A DNA stretch of 64,000 nt, from positions 39,357,841-39,421,840 of the forward strand of contig JAJEKV010000002.1 of the NCBI GenBank assembly GCA_021234155.1, in the 5' to 3' direction. The position numbers were made by a program, and so were the translations under genes. How positions within the stretch are numbered: position 1 is the stretch's first letter; every line of letters begins with the position of its first letter. The notes under the pieces were generated by a model. That model made no database searches, was not told the origin of the DNA, and saw only the letters and a program-made list of their open reading frames with translations. This stretch comes from Isoetes taiwanensis (Eukaryota; Streptophyta; Lycopodiopsida; Isoetales; Isoetaceae). This document shows, piece after piece, positions 34,277-45,421 of the stretch.

Positions 34277-34288
34277 GCTCTGATACCA
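34277..34288 (-). other. Primer binding site of element B
   Basis: TGGTATCAGAGC on the minus strand, one base after the LTR end. It is a perfect complement of the 3' end of plant initiator methionine tRNA and fixes the element's orientation. Confidence 0.9.
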
Positions 34289-34289
34289 C

Positions 34290-35813
34290 TGTGACGTCCC
34301 CTACTCATATACGGTGCACTCACCGTAGACAAACAGGAGTTCATCCCCCATACCAGCTCCATACTGATACAGGGCCCTCCACATATCACTGTGACCGTAC
34401 TGGGTCCCCAGTGGGAAGAGTGAAGGGGTCATTTTACCCCGTCTCCCTCAGGGCCTACCTAGCTGCGGAAGTGTAAACATACATGTCAGTAAACAATATC
34501 ATCACATATCCACCTCGAAGGGTGGTACATCAACATCTGCATAGACAAAGATCAGCAGAATACATATGGGAAAACCTACCCAAGGTTCAGACTCAAGGAA
34601 TGACTGACGGCTTGGGTCTCCAGAGTTCATTGCAGACAGAATTCATGGCAATGGACTTGGCTGGCATAAGAACATGGCATAGGGTTGTCCACTCCATCCG
34701 CCCCTCCTGTGCACACTTTGCAGAGTAGGCTGAAAAGTGTTGGGACCTGACTGTAGCCCGCCGGATGCATAGCCAAAGGGGCTACTCCTGGGTTGCATCT
34801 CCCCAGTTCCGTTGGGGCAGGTAGCAATCACTCCCACCAGAGATCTACGTGCTGACTCAAGGTGACTAGAGGGCCACTGCCCTTATTCGACTTGAACCCA
34901 CTGGAGAGTGACGCATCACTCCACGGATGTCGAGCCCATGCCTTGCCCACACGCAGTGGCAAGCCATTAGACCTAGTCTACAATGATCCCCGGTAGGCCT
35001 TACACACCAGAGGGATCGTTCAAGAGTCAGAACACGAACCTCCTTCTAAGCCAGTCTGGCCCCTTCACCCACAACCAGGTGTGGCTCTTGTACACAGGCC
35101 GAATCTACAGTGTGCTAGAGAGGCTACTCTAGGAGCATCAACTACTAGTAAGCTTTAGGGTCTCTACCCCCCTTCCCAATAGAAGGAGTTCACAGAGATA
35201 CATCATCCATATACATCACAGAAGAACTAAAGAACTAGATCTAATCTATATCATAGAGTTAAGTTCTTTAGTTAGAGTCTGGTATCTGGAGATCTAAGTG
35301 GCTGCTATGGGCAATTTAATAGGCTAAACCCACTGATTCAATGACTGGAAGACGGTTTAGGCTATTAAATCGACTAAATACCTGATCCTTGGCTTGCTCC
35401 TCCTTTCTGCGAGTTCGACCATCCCACCGAATCAAGCGAATCAAGGAAAACTAATGGTGCAATTAAAACGGGCCAGTTCGGGAGGCGGTTTTGACTCCTG
35501 GAGCAGCCAAAACAGAGCTCTAGAACCCTATGGACGAAAATGGCAAGTTAGGGTTTCCTCCTACCTAAATAGACAAGGGGTTAGGGATAGGGTTTCCAAT
35601 TATCCCTTTAGGCATGTGGGATAATTGGGAATGGCCCACTTGCCTTTAATGTCTAGGTGGCCTAAAGGTATCCACATGGAAAGTAATAAATGTGCACATT
35701 GGTAAATGTGATACCTTGCAAGTTGCCCCCTAGGGGCTACCCGCCTGGCTACACGTTGGCGTACATGTCAGTCGGAGTGGCGTGTACGCGTGACGAGGTG
35801 CTGGAACGTCACA
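34290..35813 (-). repeat. 5' LTR of element B
   Basis: 1,524 bp with TGTGACGT and ACGTCACA as inverted ends. Its inner end touches the primer binding site and its outer end touches the target duplication ACAAC. Most of it matches 22,842-24,215. Confidence 0.9.
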
Positions 35814-35818
35814 ACAAC
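35814..35818. repeat. Target site duplication of element B (right)
   Basis: ACAAC, identical to 22,837-22,841. Confidence 0.85.
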
Positions 35819-35893
35819 TCTCACATATCATGGTCCCGATGGAAGGAGCCTTCTTCCAAACTCGAAGCCTGGAGGTTCTATCAGTGTCCCTAA

Positions 35894-37540
35894 CAAAAAT
35901 TTCTTCTCCAGGGCATTGATTTTGTCCTGCACATGCTATTGGATATAAGAATTAAATTAAGCATTAACCAAAATGCCTTTCACTTGAGGGACATTTTGAT
36001 AATTTCAAAAATTTGTAGGGGCATTTTGGTGGTCCCTTTTTCTTTTTAATTGTCGTAAAATCTTTTCAACAGATAGAACATGATGTTCTTATATATGGCC
36101 CATTACTATATTCATCGAAAATAGAAAATAGATGTTGGTCAAGCTACTGTATTATTCTAAATACATATTTGGCATACGACATCCATTAGTATTTCCACAG
36201 ATTGTTTAAGGACGATTTGATTTGTAACCATTGTAACTTTATGTATCCATTTGCAACTTCGAATAACCTAAATCTTGCAACTCATATAGGTCCATTGACA
36301 CATCTGTAAACATGTCTGTCATCGTAAGCAAATACTTAATATTTCTCTTCCTAATAGTAAAATCAATAAACTACATTTTTGCCTCCAGCCATTAGCCATA
36401 GATAAATACTTATTCCTAATAGTATTAGTAAACAAACTTTTTTCTGCAGCCATTAGTCATAGGCAAATATGTAATACTAGCCCTTAATGAAATAAATTAT
36501 CGAATTTATTCGTAATTCATACTTCTCCAATTCCTATATGCCCTAAAATCTGACATGATAGAACGATAATACCTCTCAATAGAAAACTAACACAATCTAC
36601 TAAGCCCATATGTGAACTCTTTCAAAAGGATATACATATCAATGACATACTACAAGGAAAAACTACTCTATTATACATAGTTTTTATTTGAAGCTTTGAT
36701 ATATAGATGTACAATCTACATTATGCGGCTTCATAAACACATCCAACTAAGCAAGACACAACATAAGAACAAACACAACAGGGAACATGCCGCACGTACA
36801 AAAAGATATGTCCAAAATACTATTCTATTCCATTCTATTGTGTCAAAACTACTTGATTATAATCAGGCCAACCGTATGAATACAACTATTTTGTACAATT
36901 GCTTTTCCATTTTTTGACAAACATTTGCTAAAGCCCACAATGCAGGGCACATTATTAGTACATATAAAAATGAATAAATGGTTATAATGGGATCTATTAT
37001 CCTCCTAGAACCTCGTCCTTCTTGCTTTCCTTTAAGAATTTGAACCTATAATATTTCTTGCCATTTACCTTCAGACTGCACATCCTCCGTGTGATTCTCA
37101 TCGACAAGCTTTTCCTCTAATCTATATACCATTCAGCCTACAACCAATCTTTTCTCCACACCATAGCCACAATGAGCTTTATTTTTTTTTTTTTACTTGT
37201 CATGCCTTTGCTATGTTGTAGCAATAAATGTTAAATGTCATGGTATGTTTTGCACCATTGGAAGTTGCCGACAACATTTGCTGAAAAAATTCGTGGCGAT
37301 TCATTTGGCATAAATGATGGAATATTCTCTCAATCGATGGCCATAAATAAAGTATGCAAAATAGACCCATAAAAATAAAAATAAAATAAAGCAAGCAAGA
37401 ATAGAATTTCAAGAAGTTGGCGAACTCGTTTTGCCAAAAAAGAAAAAAAACTAGCATGCATTCCAATCAACTTGGCAACTAAATTGTTGAACTAATAGGC
37501 AAACTAGGCTATATGACATTCTAGATTCTGGTTGTTTTAA
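35894..37540. other. AT-rich intergenic stretch
   Basis: No gene, transposon protein or strong repeat is visible on either strand. It includes two short related blocks near 36,385 and 36,445 (both with GCAGCCATTAG-like text) and a T-run at 37,182-37,193. It should contain the upstream region of the MADS-box gene. Confidence 0.5.
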
Positions 37541-37549
37541 TATATATAG
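37541..37549 (+). promoter_or_regulatory. Probable TATA box of the MADS-box gene
   Basis: TATATATAG, 100 bp before the first ATG (37,641) and about 170 bp before the MADS-domain methionine. Confidence 0.55.
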
Positions 37550-37640
37550 GATAAATTTATCCTAGATTTCCGCATGTTTCTAAGTAGGGCAAAAATTTGG
37601 GACGCATGCAACTGTCGCAGAAGGCAGGACCCGGCCAAGA

Positions 37641-39161
37641 ATGGAAGATACAGACCTATTTATAGGTGGATTTGCAACAGCGGCAAGCGGCGACAGGATT
37701 CATCCAAAAATGGGCAGATCCAAAATACCCATCACCTGGATCAAAAGCGATGCATCCCGACAGGTTACATTCAACAAAAGGAAGAAAGGGCTGAAGAAAA
37801 AAGTGGAAGAGCTTGCGATTCTATGCGGCGTAGAGGTATGCATGATCTGCTATGGCCCCCAATCCGGCAAACCCTGTTCGCCCTTTAGTTGGGGCAATCC
37901 CTGCGTCTCTCATGTCATCAATAAATTTGAATCCCTGTCAAAGGAAGAGCAGGATAAGAAGAAATTGGATAATACGAGCCTGCTGGAGCAGCAGATTAAG
38001 AAATTGAAGCGGGAATTGAAATCGAGGCTTGATCAGAATTGGAAATTGGAGCAAGACCGGGCGTATTTGGTGTGGGACGAGAGGCTGAATTCATACGGGA
38101 TTGAGGAACTGAGAAATTTGGCAGATTATTTGATTTTGAAGCTGAAGCAGACATGCGATAGGATTGGGTATTGGAATCAGCAGGAGCAGGGGGTGATGGA
38201 AAATTGGGGGACAAATTTGGGGGCGAAATCGGAAGCAGGAGCGAGATCGGGAGGGGAAGAATTTGGGGCAGAATCCGGTGGGGCGGTGGAGGAGGAAGGA
38301 AAGGGGCAATATGTGTCTGGGTTTGTGCCGTTTTTGACGATGAATCCGTATCCGATTTCGATGCAGCAAAATTTTTCTGCTTCGATGCAGCAAAATTTTT
38401 CTGCAGATCCGGCAGGGGACGGAGGAGCGCTTGGATTTCTGAGAGCAAGTTCGTCAGGGGCTGCTTCGTTCCGGCACGAGGAGGGAGGTAACGGAATTGG
38501 GTTTTTCCATCTGGGCTTAGATTCTTCTGCTTCTGCGCATTCGCCCGGCCGGGATGATCCCCCTGTGCAGGCCTCCCATTCTGAAAATTTTCTTCCCAAT
38601 TTTCTTCCTCACCGTTACCACGGTGATGGTAGTGTCCATGGTTCTGGTGGTGGTAGTAGTAGTGGTCATGGCCATAGCCTTGGTCGCCTTGGCCATGACC
38701 ACCACATCCACCCCCCCTCCACCTCCGCTATCCAGCTCGTTGGCGAATTCCATCACCCTTGGCCCCTCAAAATGCCATCTCCCTCCCTGACCCCGACCTC
38801 GCCATCCTTCCTCCTCCTGATTCTAAAGAACTCGCCATCCATCATGAACTCTCCATCCATCGCCTTGATGATCATCATATCGATCCCATCCATCATCCTA
38901 TTGGTCTTCTTGATCACCCCAACGATGATCATGACAATGATGATGATGAGGATGGTGACGGCGACGCCGACGATGATGAGGATGATGATGATGATGAGGA
39001 GGATTATCATAGTCACTACCCTCTTGATTCAGCACCAGAACCTCAGCCTTCAGCTCAGCACCAAGATCATCTTGATGATCAGTTGTCCCACATCCAGCAG
39101 CACCTCGGTTCTTCTTATTAGTCTTCTATTTATTTTACCTTTTTATGACTATTATGTATGA
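37641..39161 (+). CDS. Type I (M-gamma-like) MADS-box transcription factor
   Basis: A nuclear DNA-binding protein. After a 23-residue leader the MADS domain begins M-G-R-S-K-I-P-I-T-W-I and contains F-N-K-R-K-K-G-L-K-K-K and E-L-A-I-L-C-G-V, the AGL80/PHERES-type pattern. A helical K-like segment (K-E-E-Q-D-K-K-K-L-D onward, about residues 100-180) follows. Plant type I genes are usually intronless, as here, and act in gametophytes and reproductive tissue. A tandem M-Q-Q-N-F-S-A repeat is at 38,359-38,404. The open frame runs to 39,161, but its last 130 residues look out of frame: from about 38,760 the frame two bases on gives a natural aspartate/histidine-rich tail ending at 39,121. A frameshift near the C-run at 38,711-38,717 or an assembly error is likely. 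Start could be 37,641 or the MADS methionine at 37,710. Confidence 0.85.
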   Translation: MEDTDLFIGGFATAASGDRIHPKMGRSKIPITWIKSDASRQVTFNKRKKGLKKKVEELAILCGVEVCMICYGPQSGKPCSPFSWGNPCVSHVINKFESLSKEEQDKKKLDNTSLLEQQIKKLKRELKSRLDQNWKLEQDRAYLVWDERLNSYGIEELRNLADYLILKLKQTCDRIGYWNQQEQGVMENWGTNLGAKSEAGARSGGEEFGAESGGAVEEEGKGQYVSGFVPFLTMNPYPISMQQNFSASMQQNFSADPAGDGGALGFLRASSSGAASFRHEEGGNGIGFFHLGLDSSASAHSPGRDDPPVQASHSENFLPNFLPHRYHGDGSVHGSGGGSSSGHGHSLGRLGHDHHIHPPSTSAIQLVGEFHHPWPLKMPSPSLTPTSPSFLLLILKNSPSIMNSPSIALMIIISIPSIILLVFLITPTMIMTMMMMRMVTATPTMMRMMMMMRRIIIVTTLLIQHQNLSLQLSTKIILMISCPTSSSTSVLLISLLFILPFYDYYV

Positions 39162-39346
39162 ATTCTATCACAAATGCAAGTCTCTCAGCTTTGACTCTCT
39201 TGTTCAACTTCATAGCTTCATATATTCAATATAACATCATCCCATCATTCTGTCTCATCAACATTTATGTTTATTTTTACTTCTTTTTTTTTCCATGTTT
39301 TGTATTATTGTTTCTTCTATTGTTTCATTGTGTTGTTTGTCTTTGT

Positions 39347-40460
39347 TGATCATGGTTTTGTATTGATATTAGATAGTTAGTAGTGTATTGCTACCTTAGT
39401 CTCCTTATTATAGGAAAACATGAATCCTTAGGCACTCCAAATTTTTACTTCCAGGAAACTACTTTCAATGATGATATCCTCTTTATAGAAAAACATTTAA
39501 TAAAAAGAGACCGACTTTAATTGCTATTGCCTGCATTTGTAAATAGCCAAATTGACTCCAAATCCATGAATTTATGCAGATTGACTTCGAAAACATAAAC
39601 TTCATGAATGGGTCCTTATGTCTGAGCTTTAAAAAAAACCAAAAACTCTGAGCATTAAAAAGAAAAATCAAAAGCAGGAGTGCAAATTACCCTCTGCATG
39701 ATGTGATGCACATGCATTTTACCTTCACTTTTGACTTGTTCTAGAAGATATATCAGGCAATTGCATGCATAACATGAGGTCTTGCTGGATCAGCAGTTCC
39801 GGGCCGGCCTGCACATAACAAGGGGGGTTCATATTATCACTCATTAATATTAGGTATTAGATATTATAACAAGGGGGGGTTCATATTATCACTCATTGAA
39901 TGGTTTTGTATTGATATTAGATAGTTAGTAGTGTATTGCTACCTTTTGTATTTGTCTAATTCTAAAATGTCGGAAGAAATATTTTGAAAAAGATCACTTG
40001 ATTCGAAAATGTCGCATGAAATATTTTGATAAAGATCTAGTCTCCTTGTTATAGGAAAATATGAATCCTTAGGCACTCCAAATTTTTTGTTCCAAAAAAC
40101 TGCTTTCAATGATGATACCCTCTTTATAGAAAAACTAGATGAAAAGAGACTAACTTTAATTGCCTGCATTTGTAAATAGCCAAATTGACTTCAAATCCAT
40201 GAATTTATGCAGATTGACTTCAAAACCATAAACTTCATGAATGGGCCCTTGTGTCTGAGCTTTAAAAAAGAAAACCAAAAACTCTGAGCTCTAAAAAGAA
40301 AAATCAAAAGCAGAAGTGCAAATTATCCTCTCCATGGCGTGATGCACATGCATTTTACCTTTACTTTTGACCTGTTCTAGAAGATATGTCAGGCAATTCT
40401 ATGCATAACATGAGGCCTTGCTAGATCAACCGCTTCGGGCCGGCCTGTACATAACAAGGG
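39347..40460. repeat. Tandem duplication of about 0.5 kb downstream of the MADS-box gene
   Basis: The block 39,347-39,836 recurs at 39,902-40,460 in the same order and orientation, including the segments around CCTTAGGCACTCC and GGGCCGGCCTG. The second copy carries an extra piece near 39,950-40,040, itself an imperfect two-copy repeat. Between the copies a 30-bp block (AACAAGGGGGGTTCATATTA) is also doubled at 39,828 and 39,872. No coding potential. Confidence 0.85.
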
Positions 40461-41640
40461 GGGTTCATATTATACTATTTGTTTGCATTAGGGTGATTTT
40501 CCACTAGAGTGGTGTCTCATATTTTGGCCATTTCTATTGGGCCACATAAATAAATAAGAAAGAAACGATTTTCTACTTTTAAAAATAAGACATGTCCCAT
40601 TTAGGTTTGGATAGGTTCGGTTCCTCCTTTTAAGGAATAGAATAGAATAAATTAGGGAGCACCCAAACAAAATGGGGATTGTATAGTTATTGGTATTTTT
40701 TGAGGGTTTGTATTATTGATGGACATTATTTTTTTTGGTCCCACCATATAGAAACCATAATAAAAATAACTATAAGAACCCAAATAAAGGTTATTAAACT
40801 AGGTATTGTTTTATTGTAGATTTCAAGAATGGATACTACAAGCACGAGGCTATGGATAAAATACCTGCCAAAATAAAGTTATCTCACAGCCCAATTTCCA
40901 TAATCTATATGCATACCACAATGAAAATGTTGAGAATAGTTACAAATTGAAGTTGCGCAATTTCAGATATCCATACTAGCCATGTCCTATTGTGGTTGCT
41001 CAAGCCTTCCACATGCTAATTTGTAGGAAAGCAAAGACACAATAATTGCAATACCTTGAGATTCTCCTAAAATGTAAAGACAATGCTCCCATAGGTTTGT
41101 CAAAAGCATGTCCCACAATACGACAATCTTTTGAGGCCTTTAATTTCCTGTGTTTGCGGCCTTTATTTTCCCGTGTCTGCACAAAACACAACAAGAATTT
41201 TAAGGCCTTGAAATGAAGGCTAGTATTGCAATGCGAACGAATATCCTTGATGGATCAAGAAACAATTTAAATAAGGTGGTTTCCTGCAAAAATAATACCC
41301 TACATCACCCCAATGCAAAGCTCTACAAAGAAACTAGAGGAAAAGAGAAGTTATATTATTTTCAACAAAAAATACTGATCATGGAGCAGATTTGAGACTT
41401 CTTATCCTAAAGTATAAAAGCACAAAATAATAGTTATGTTTAATCTGCGCACCTCTAGCTTTTTGCAGTTTAATGAGCCAAAGGCAAAGATGTGATCTAG
41501 ATGCAGCCTAGGGCAGAATATAATGCTGCACAACATAGCAGTTTTGCTTCATTCGCAGATAATAAACTCAACGAAACAAACAATGGAGTGCTTTTACTCA
41601 CCTTAGATTTACAAGGTCTCCACCATTTTACCTTCTAACT
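40461..41640. other. Intergenic stretch without recognised features
   Basis: AT-rich on both strands. No gene or transposon terminus could be identified. Confidence 0.45.
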
Positions 41641-41644
41641 TATA

Positions 41645-42230
41645 GATAAAGATAAGGATAAACTTTTTATCGTCCATGAGAACCCACTCGGGTTCTGGGA
41701 CCCAACAAAAAAGGGGACATAAGCCCAAACCAAAACTAGGGGACAAACCCCCATCATCGAAACAAAAGGGAGGGACTAATCCCCATCACAAAATAAACAG
41801 ACATTTAAGTTTCAATTTCTTACAATGAGAATCAGTTGGGGAAGACTAGATACCAAACGCCCAGGGATCAGAAGGCCACTCGTCCCGTATAAGAGCTTGT
41901 CCTCCTCGGTACACTGCCCATTTTTTTTCGCAAACGAGCCTCGCAGACTCAGCAAAGTTCCGTCCTCCTTTGGCAGAGCTGGATTGGAGTAAGATCCTTC
42001 TGGACTGAGAAGGTGGTCCCTTAAGGTGGTTACCATGCTTCAGAATGTGGAGCCGAGAGATCGCATCCCTAAATTGAACGAGGAGGTGACGAGGGCGGCC
42101 GGGTCGTGATGCTCCTACCCGACTGGCTGAGAGGATGCCATCTAGGTATATGCGCATGGTCTGGAAAAAATGCTCCACCTCGTCCTGAGCCAAAATGTCA
42201 TCCTGCTCTGCAATGCCAACAATACACAAG
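41645..42230 (-). mobile_element. Short LINE derivative, copy 1
   Basis: Read on the minus strand this contains a 127-codon open frame ending K-K-W-A-V-Y-R-G-G, then D-E-W-P-S-D-P-W-A-F-G-I. After the stop comes a 3' end with GGGTCCCAGAACCCGAGTGG, GGACGATAAAA and a tail of TTATC/TTATC-type repeats. The 3' end is shared with the LINEs at 50 and 60 kb. No reverse transcriptase is present. It is a non-autonomous or severely truncated relative. Confidence 0.6.
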
Positions 42231-43750
42231 TTCAGCTCTGGTGTGTGCTGCTCGTCCCCTTGGGAACTTCCAGGCTCAAAGGATTGGGTATGCGATGCTC
42301 ACTGGTCTTACCTTCTATTAGTGCTGTCAGACTTGCAGAAGCCCCCAGAATGCTTGCAAAGGTGAATGTTGCGCATTGAAGACAAAGCATCGCCTGCTGG
42401 AACAAGAGAGCTTTATCTTAGTAGAAGCGCTGGAGGGTATTGATGCCAAAATTAGGGATCTAGAGAAGGAAAATCTGCTCTCTTGGATTAGCTTCTTCTT
42501 TTAGGACATGATAAGAATCCATACCTAACTTGGGTATCTTAGCATTGGGAAGTTGAATGCGCTGGCAAGAAATGCATGGAATCCAGAAATAGCTTGACGC
42601 CAAGTTCAAGGCAAACAAAAGAAACAACTGGATATCGGTTTTATCAAATAATTGAAAACTATTATCACTGTGTCATTTGCCTAAAATATATAAAGTGCTC
42701 TATTGTCGTCGTAACCAAAAACTCCCTACCACTATTGTTAGAAACGACCATCCGAACCACGAGAAATTTTTAGCACATACTAAATCCTCCTCAGACAAGC
42801 TCAAAGCCCTTTTGACACAACCCTAAAATACCCAAATCGAGCCTTGCATGTCTCTTTTTGAGATATACTTAAAAAACATATTAATCAAAATAAATATGGG
42901 TGAATGTGCACACTAGATGTATGCATTAGTACATCCACTCAAATACACCATTAAATTATATCGAAATCATGTTGAAAAGTGTACAAAAATACAAAAAGAA
43001 CCCCTATTATTATGCTAAATATTGCTGCTATGACATTTGAACGATAGCTTTAGAGTCCTCTAGATCTGCTTGAACATCTACCATGCAGAATCTTGTGCCA
43101 TCTCCGTGGCTTTCTCTAACAAGCATCTTAAATTCTTCTAAAGTATAAATTCTAAATTTGGCCCTAAACTTCCCTTCTTCTTCGAAGATATCTGCAATTT
43201 CATCGACATTTCTTCAATTCAATAATATATTCCCAAGATTTCTTCCCCGGAGCATCCAACGTACAAAACGTGGAAATAAGAAAATCCCCAATCGTGAGCG
43301 ACTTATCCGCTGCATTGCTCCAGAGCACATCTCAAAGATGTGATCGAGGCAGGTCACTTAGAATCTTGACTGAACTATAAGTAGAATTGTTTTGGGCATC
43401 TTAAACTTTTTTTGGAAACCTTATATCATAGAATATGGCGTAGCATATTCCAAATCAAATGGCTTGGACTGTCTGTTCAAAAATAATATGGGGTTAAATA
43501 GGGGGTGCCTGATCCACCCCTTATATTTGACTGTAGAAAGTAATTTTTTCTATGGTAAGGAAACAATATAATACATATCCTTATAAATCAACAAGAAACA
43601 TGAAGCATGTGGAGTTAATGAGAAGTCACTAATGACAAGAAGAATACTTCTTGCAGCACATCCTGAAATGTAATGTTAGTCTCCATAAGAATTTTGATTT
43701 GTCACAACTGTTAATATTTGACAGTATAATATGTGCTTGAAAATGCAAAT
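42231..43750. other. Unassigned stretch between LINE derivatives
   Basis: No recognisable gene, and nothing conserved was seen on either strand. Confidence 0.4.
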
Positions 43751-43754
43751 AAAG

Positions 43755-44280
43755 ATACATAGATAGACAGATAGATTTTTAACGTTCACGGAGACCAAAT
43801 TGGCCATGGGACCTAAACAAAAAAAGGGGCATGGAAGCCCAAAAAATATAAAGAAAAAGATAATGCTAATGGTAATTTTGTGCTACTAAAATTATCTACA
43901 CATAGCCAGCCTAAGGATTGGAAGGCCATTGATCTAGAATGATTGCTGCCCCTCCTCTGTACACTGCCTATTTCTTTTGGAAAGCAAATATATGTCGCTT
44001 GCAGAAATCATAACAGAGTTTTACAAGGAAATCAAGATTAGGAGAACGGTAAAATAGATGAATTCATTGCAGAAACTGTTTACCGGATTTCCGTCCAACA
44101 TGCTCCAAAATGCACCTCCCTTTGGTTCTACAGAGGCAGCTCTATCTCCAAGCCCGTGTCTTCTTTCTAATTCATGCAGCTTAGGAAGCACATTTTGCTC
44201 CATTTCACAACAAATGAAAACGAAGCACCTACAAAGCATGCCACTGCTGCCCCAAAAACGTCTGAACTAATCCACCACTG
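43755..44280 (-). mobile_element. Short LINE derivative, copy 2
   Basis: On the minus strand, across one stop, it encodes K-K-stop-A-V-Y-R-G-G followed by D-Q-W-P-S-N-P, matching copy 1. The 3' end has GGTCCCATGGCCAATTTGG, GAACGTTAAAAA and a tail of TCTA-type repeats (43,757-43,777). It is the same non-autonomous family as 41,645-42,230, more decayed. Confidence 0.6.
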
Positions 44281-44500
44281 CTCTAGTTACCGTAGCCAAG
44301 ATCATCAATGAGGCCCAAATATAGACCTGGAAATAGAAACCCAGGTGCGCCCATGTGTGCAGCCCGACCGATCCGACCACAAACCATGAACCTAAAAAGT
44401 AGACATGCAGAATACCTCTTCCATACCAATATGGCTATATATACCATACACAATCACACGTCATAAAATTATTGTTATCTTGGGCCACATTATTGGTGGA

Positions 44501-45112
44501 CGTAACCTCAGGGACCTGGAAATTTCCGTCAATTTCAGTGTCGGTTTTTTTTAAGTAACTTTTGGGTCTAAATTTTCTGGTGGCGATCTGGTGGCGCCGC
44601 CAAGCTCTACAGTTTCTAGTGGCTCAGTCTGTTTTTTTACCATCGCCATTGAGCTTCGGAGCTTTGCCGGAACAGGGCCTCGGTTGCAAATCTCTCCTGC
44701 AGGTTTGCCTTGGACGGTTTGGTCATTTTTTTTTTCTCCTTCTTTATCTCAGCTTGTGGGCAGTTTTGTAGCAGTAGGAGCAAAGCGTTCAATCCTTAGC
44801 TGGATCCCTTCCACGGGCCCCATTTGCAAGCTCCTTCATCTCTGCAATATTTAAACCGCAGATCAGAGCCTCCAGGACAAGCATCTGCGTTCCTTTTCCC
44901 CAAAATCTCGAGTTCAAGAATCGCCGGAAGTAGCTATGGCGAAAGAGGGCAGCAAGGATTTAGAACAGGCCAGTTTTGTGCCAAAAGATTACACCGATCC
45001 GCCTCCAGCTCCACTGATTGATCCGCAAGAGCTTGTGCGATGGTCGTTCTACAGAGCCGTGATTTCTACAAAGCCGTGGGTTAAAGGAAATTTCTAGGTC
45101 CCTAAGGTTACG
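44501..45112. repeat. Inverted repeats enclosing an aquaporin gene fragment
   Basis: 44,501-44,527 and 45,086-45,112 are inverted copies that agree at 25 of 27 positions (outer end CGTAACC). Between them lie a promoter-like region, 5' UTR and the truncated PIP first exon. Gene pieces between terminal inverted repeats are the hallmark of Pack-type DNA transposons. No flanking target duplication was found, so a chance or older rearrangement is not excluded. Confidence 0.55.
44936..45097 (+). pseudogene. Plasma-membrane aquaporin (PIP) N-terminal fragment
   Basis: PIP aquaporins are six-helix water channels of the plasma membrane. The 53-codon frame begins M-A-K-E-G-S-K-D-L and contains [11 protein letters not shown] and W-S-F-Y-R-A-V-I, the conserved cytosolic N-terminus just before helix 1. 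Homology stops there: the next residues ([10 protein letters not shown]) are not PIP, and the stop codon lies inside the right inverted repeat. A full PIP has about 280 residues. A TATA-like ATATTTAAA (44,847-44,855) and a plausible 5' UTR come with it. No later PIP exons follow before VPS38. A captured or broken fragment. Confidence 0.75.
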
Positions 45113-45421
45113 GCGGGAAACTTCGGTCGCAGGGTGTTTCCGGCGGCGCCGCCAGGCCAGTTTCCCCCCAGAAACCCTGCTCCCGAAAGTTTCCCCTTCC
45201 GAAAACATGAGTCTCGCAAGGTTCTATGACATTAGGGGCAGATTTTATAGTATATGCTGGAATATGCCAATGCCATCCGAGAAACCTGCTCAAGTAATAG
45301 ATAACCGAGTAAAATACAAAATTCCTTTAGGTACAAAGGATTCGCAAAAACTTAGTCCAAGCTCAGCCATGGTGGAGTTTTGGTAACGAAGGTAGCATGG
45401 CTCTGCTCCTCCCACTTGGCG

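Larger units (their letters stand above)
22842..35813 (-). mobile_element. Element B: Ty3/gypsy chromovirus carrying an H3-like gene and two further genes
   Basis: An LTR retrotransposon of 12,972 bp on the minus strand. The right repeat is its 5' LTR, followed by a perfect primer binding site. Both outer ends show TGTGACGT/ACGTCACA-type termini, and the 5-bp target duplication ACAAC flanks it exactly (22,837-22,841 and 35,814-35,818), so the borders are firm. Reading 5' to 3' on the minus strand: H3-like gene, gene 2, ORF 3, gag, then protease, reverse transcriptase, RNase H, integrase and chromodomain. The pol part is decayed, while gene 2 and ORF 3 are open. About 5 kb of accessory sequence separates the primer binding site from gag, which is highly unusual. 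Confidence 0.92.

Noticed and set aside
38554-38790. Hydrophobic 78-codon + strand ORF that could pass as a membrane protein
   Set aside because: Out-of-frame reading of the glycine/histidine-rich part of the MADS-box gene.
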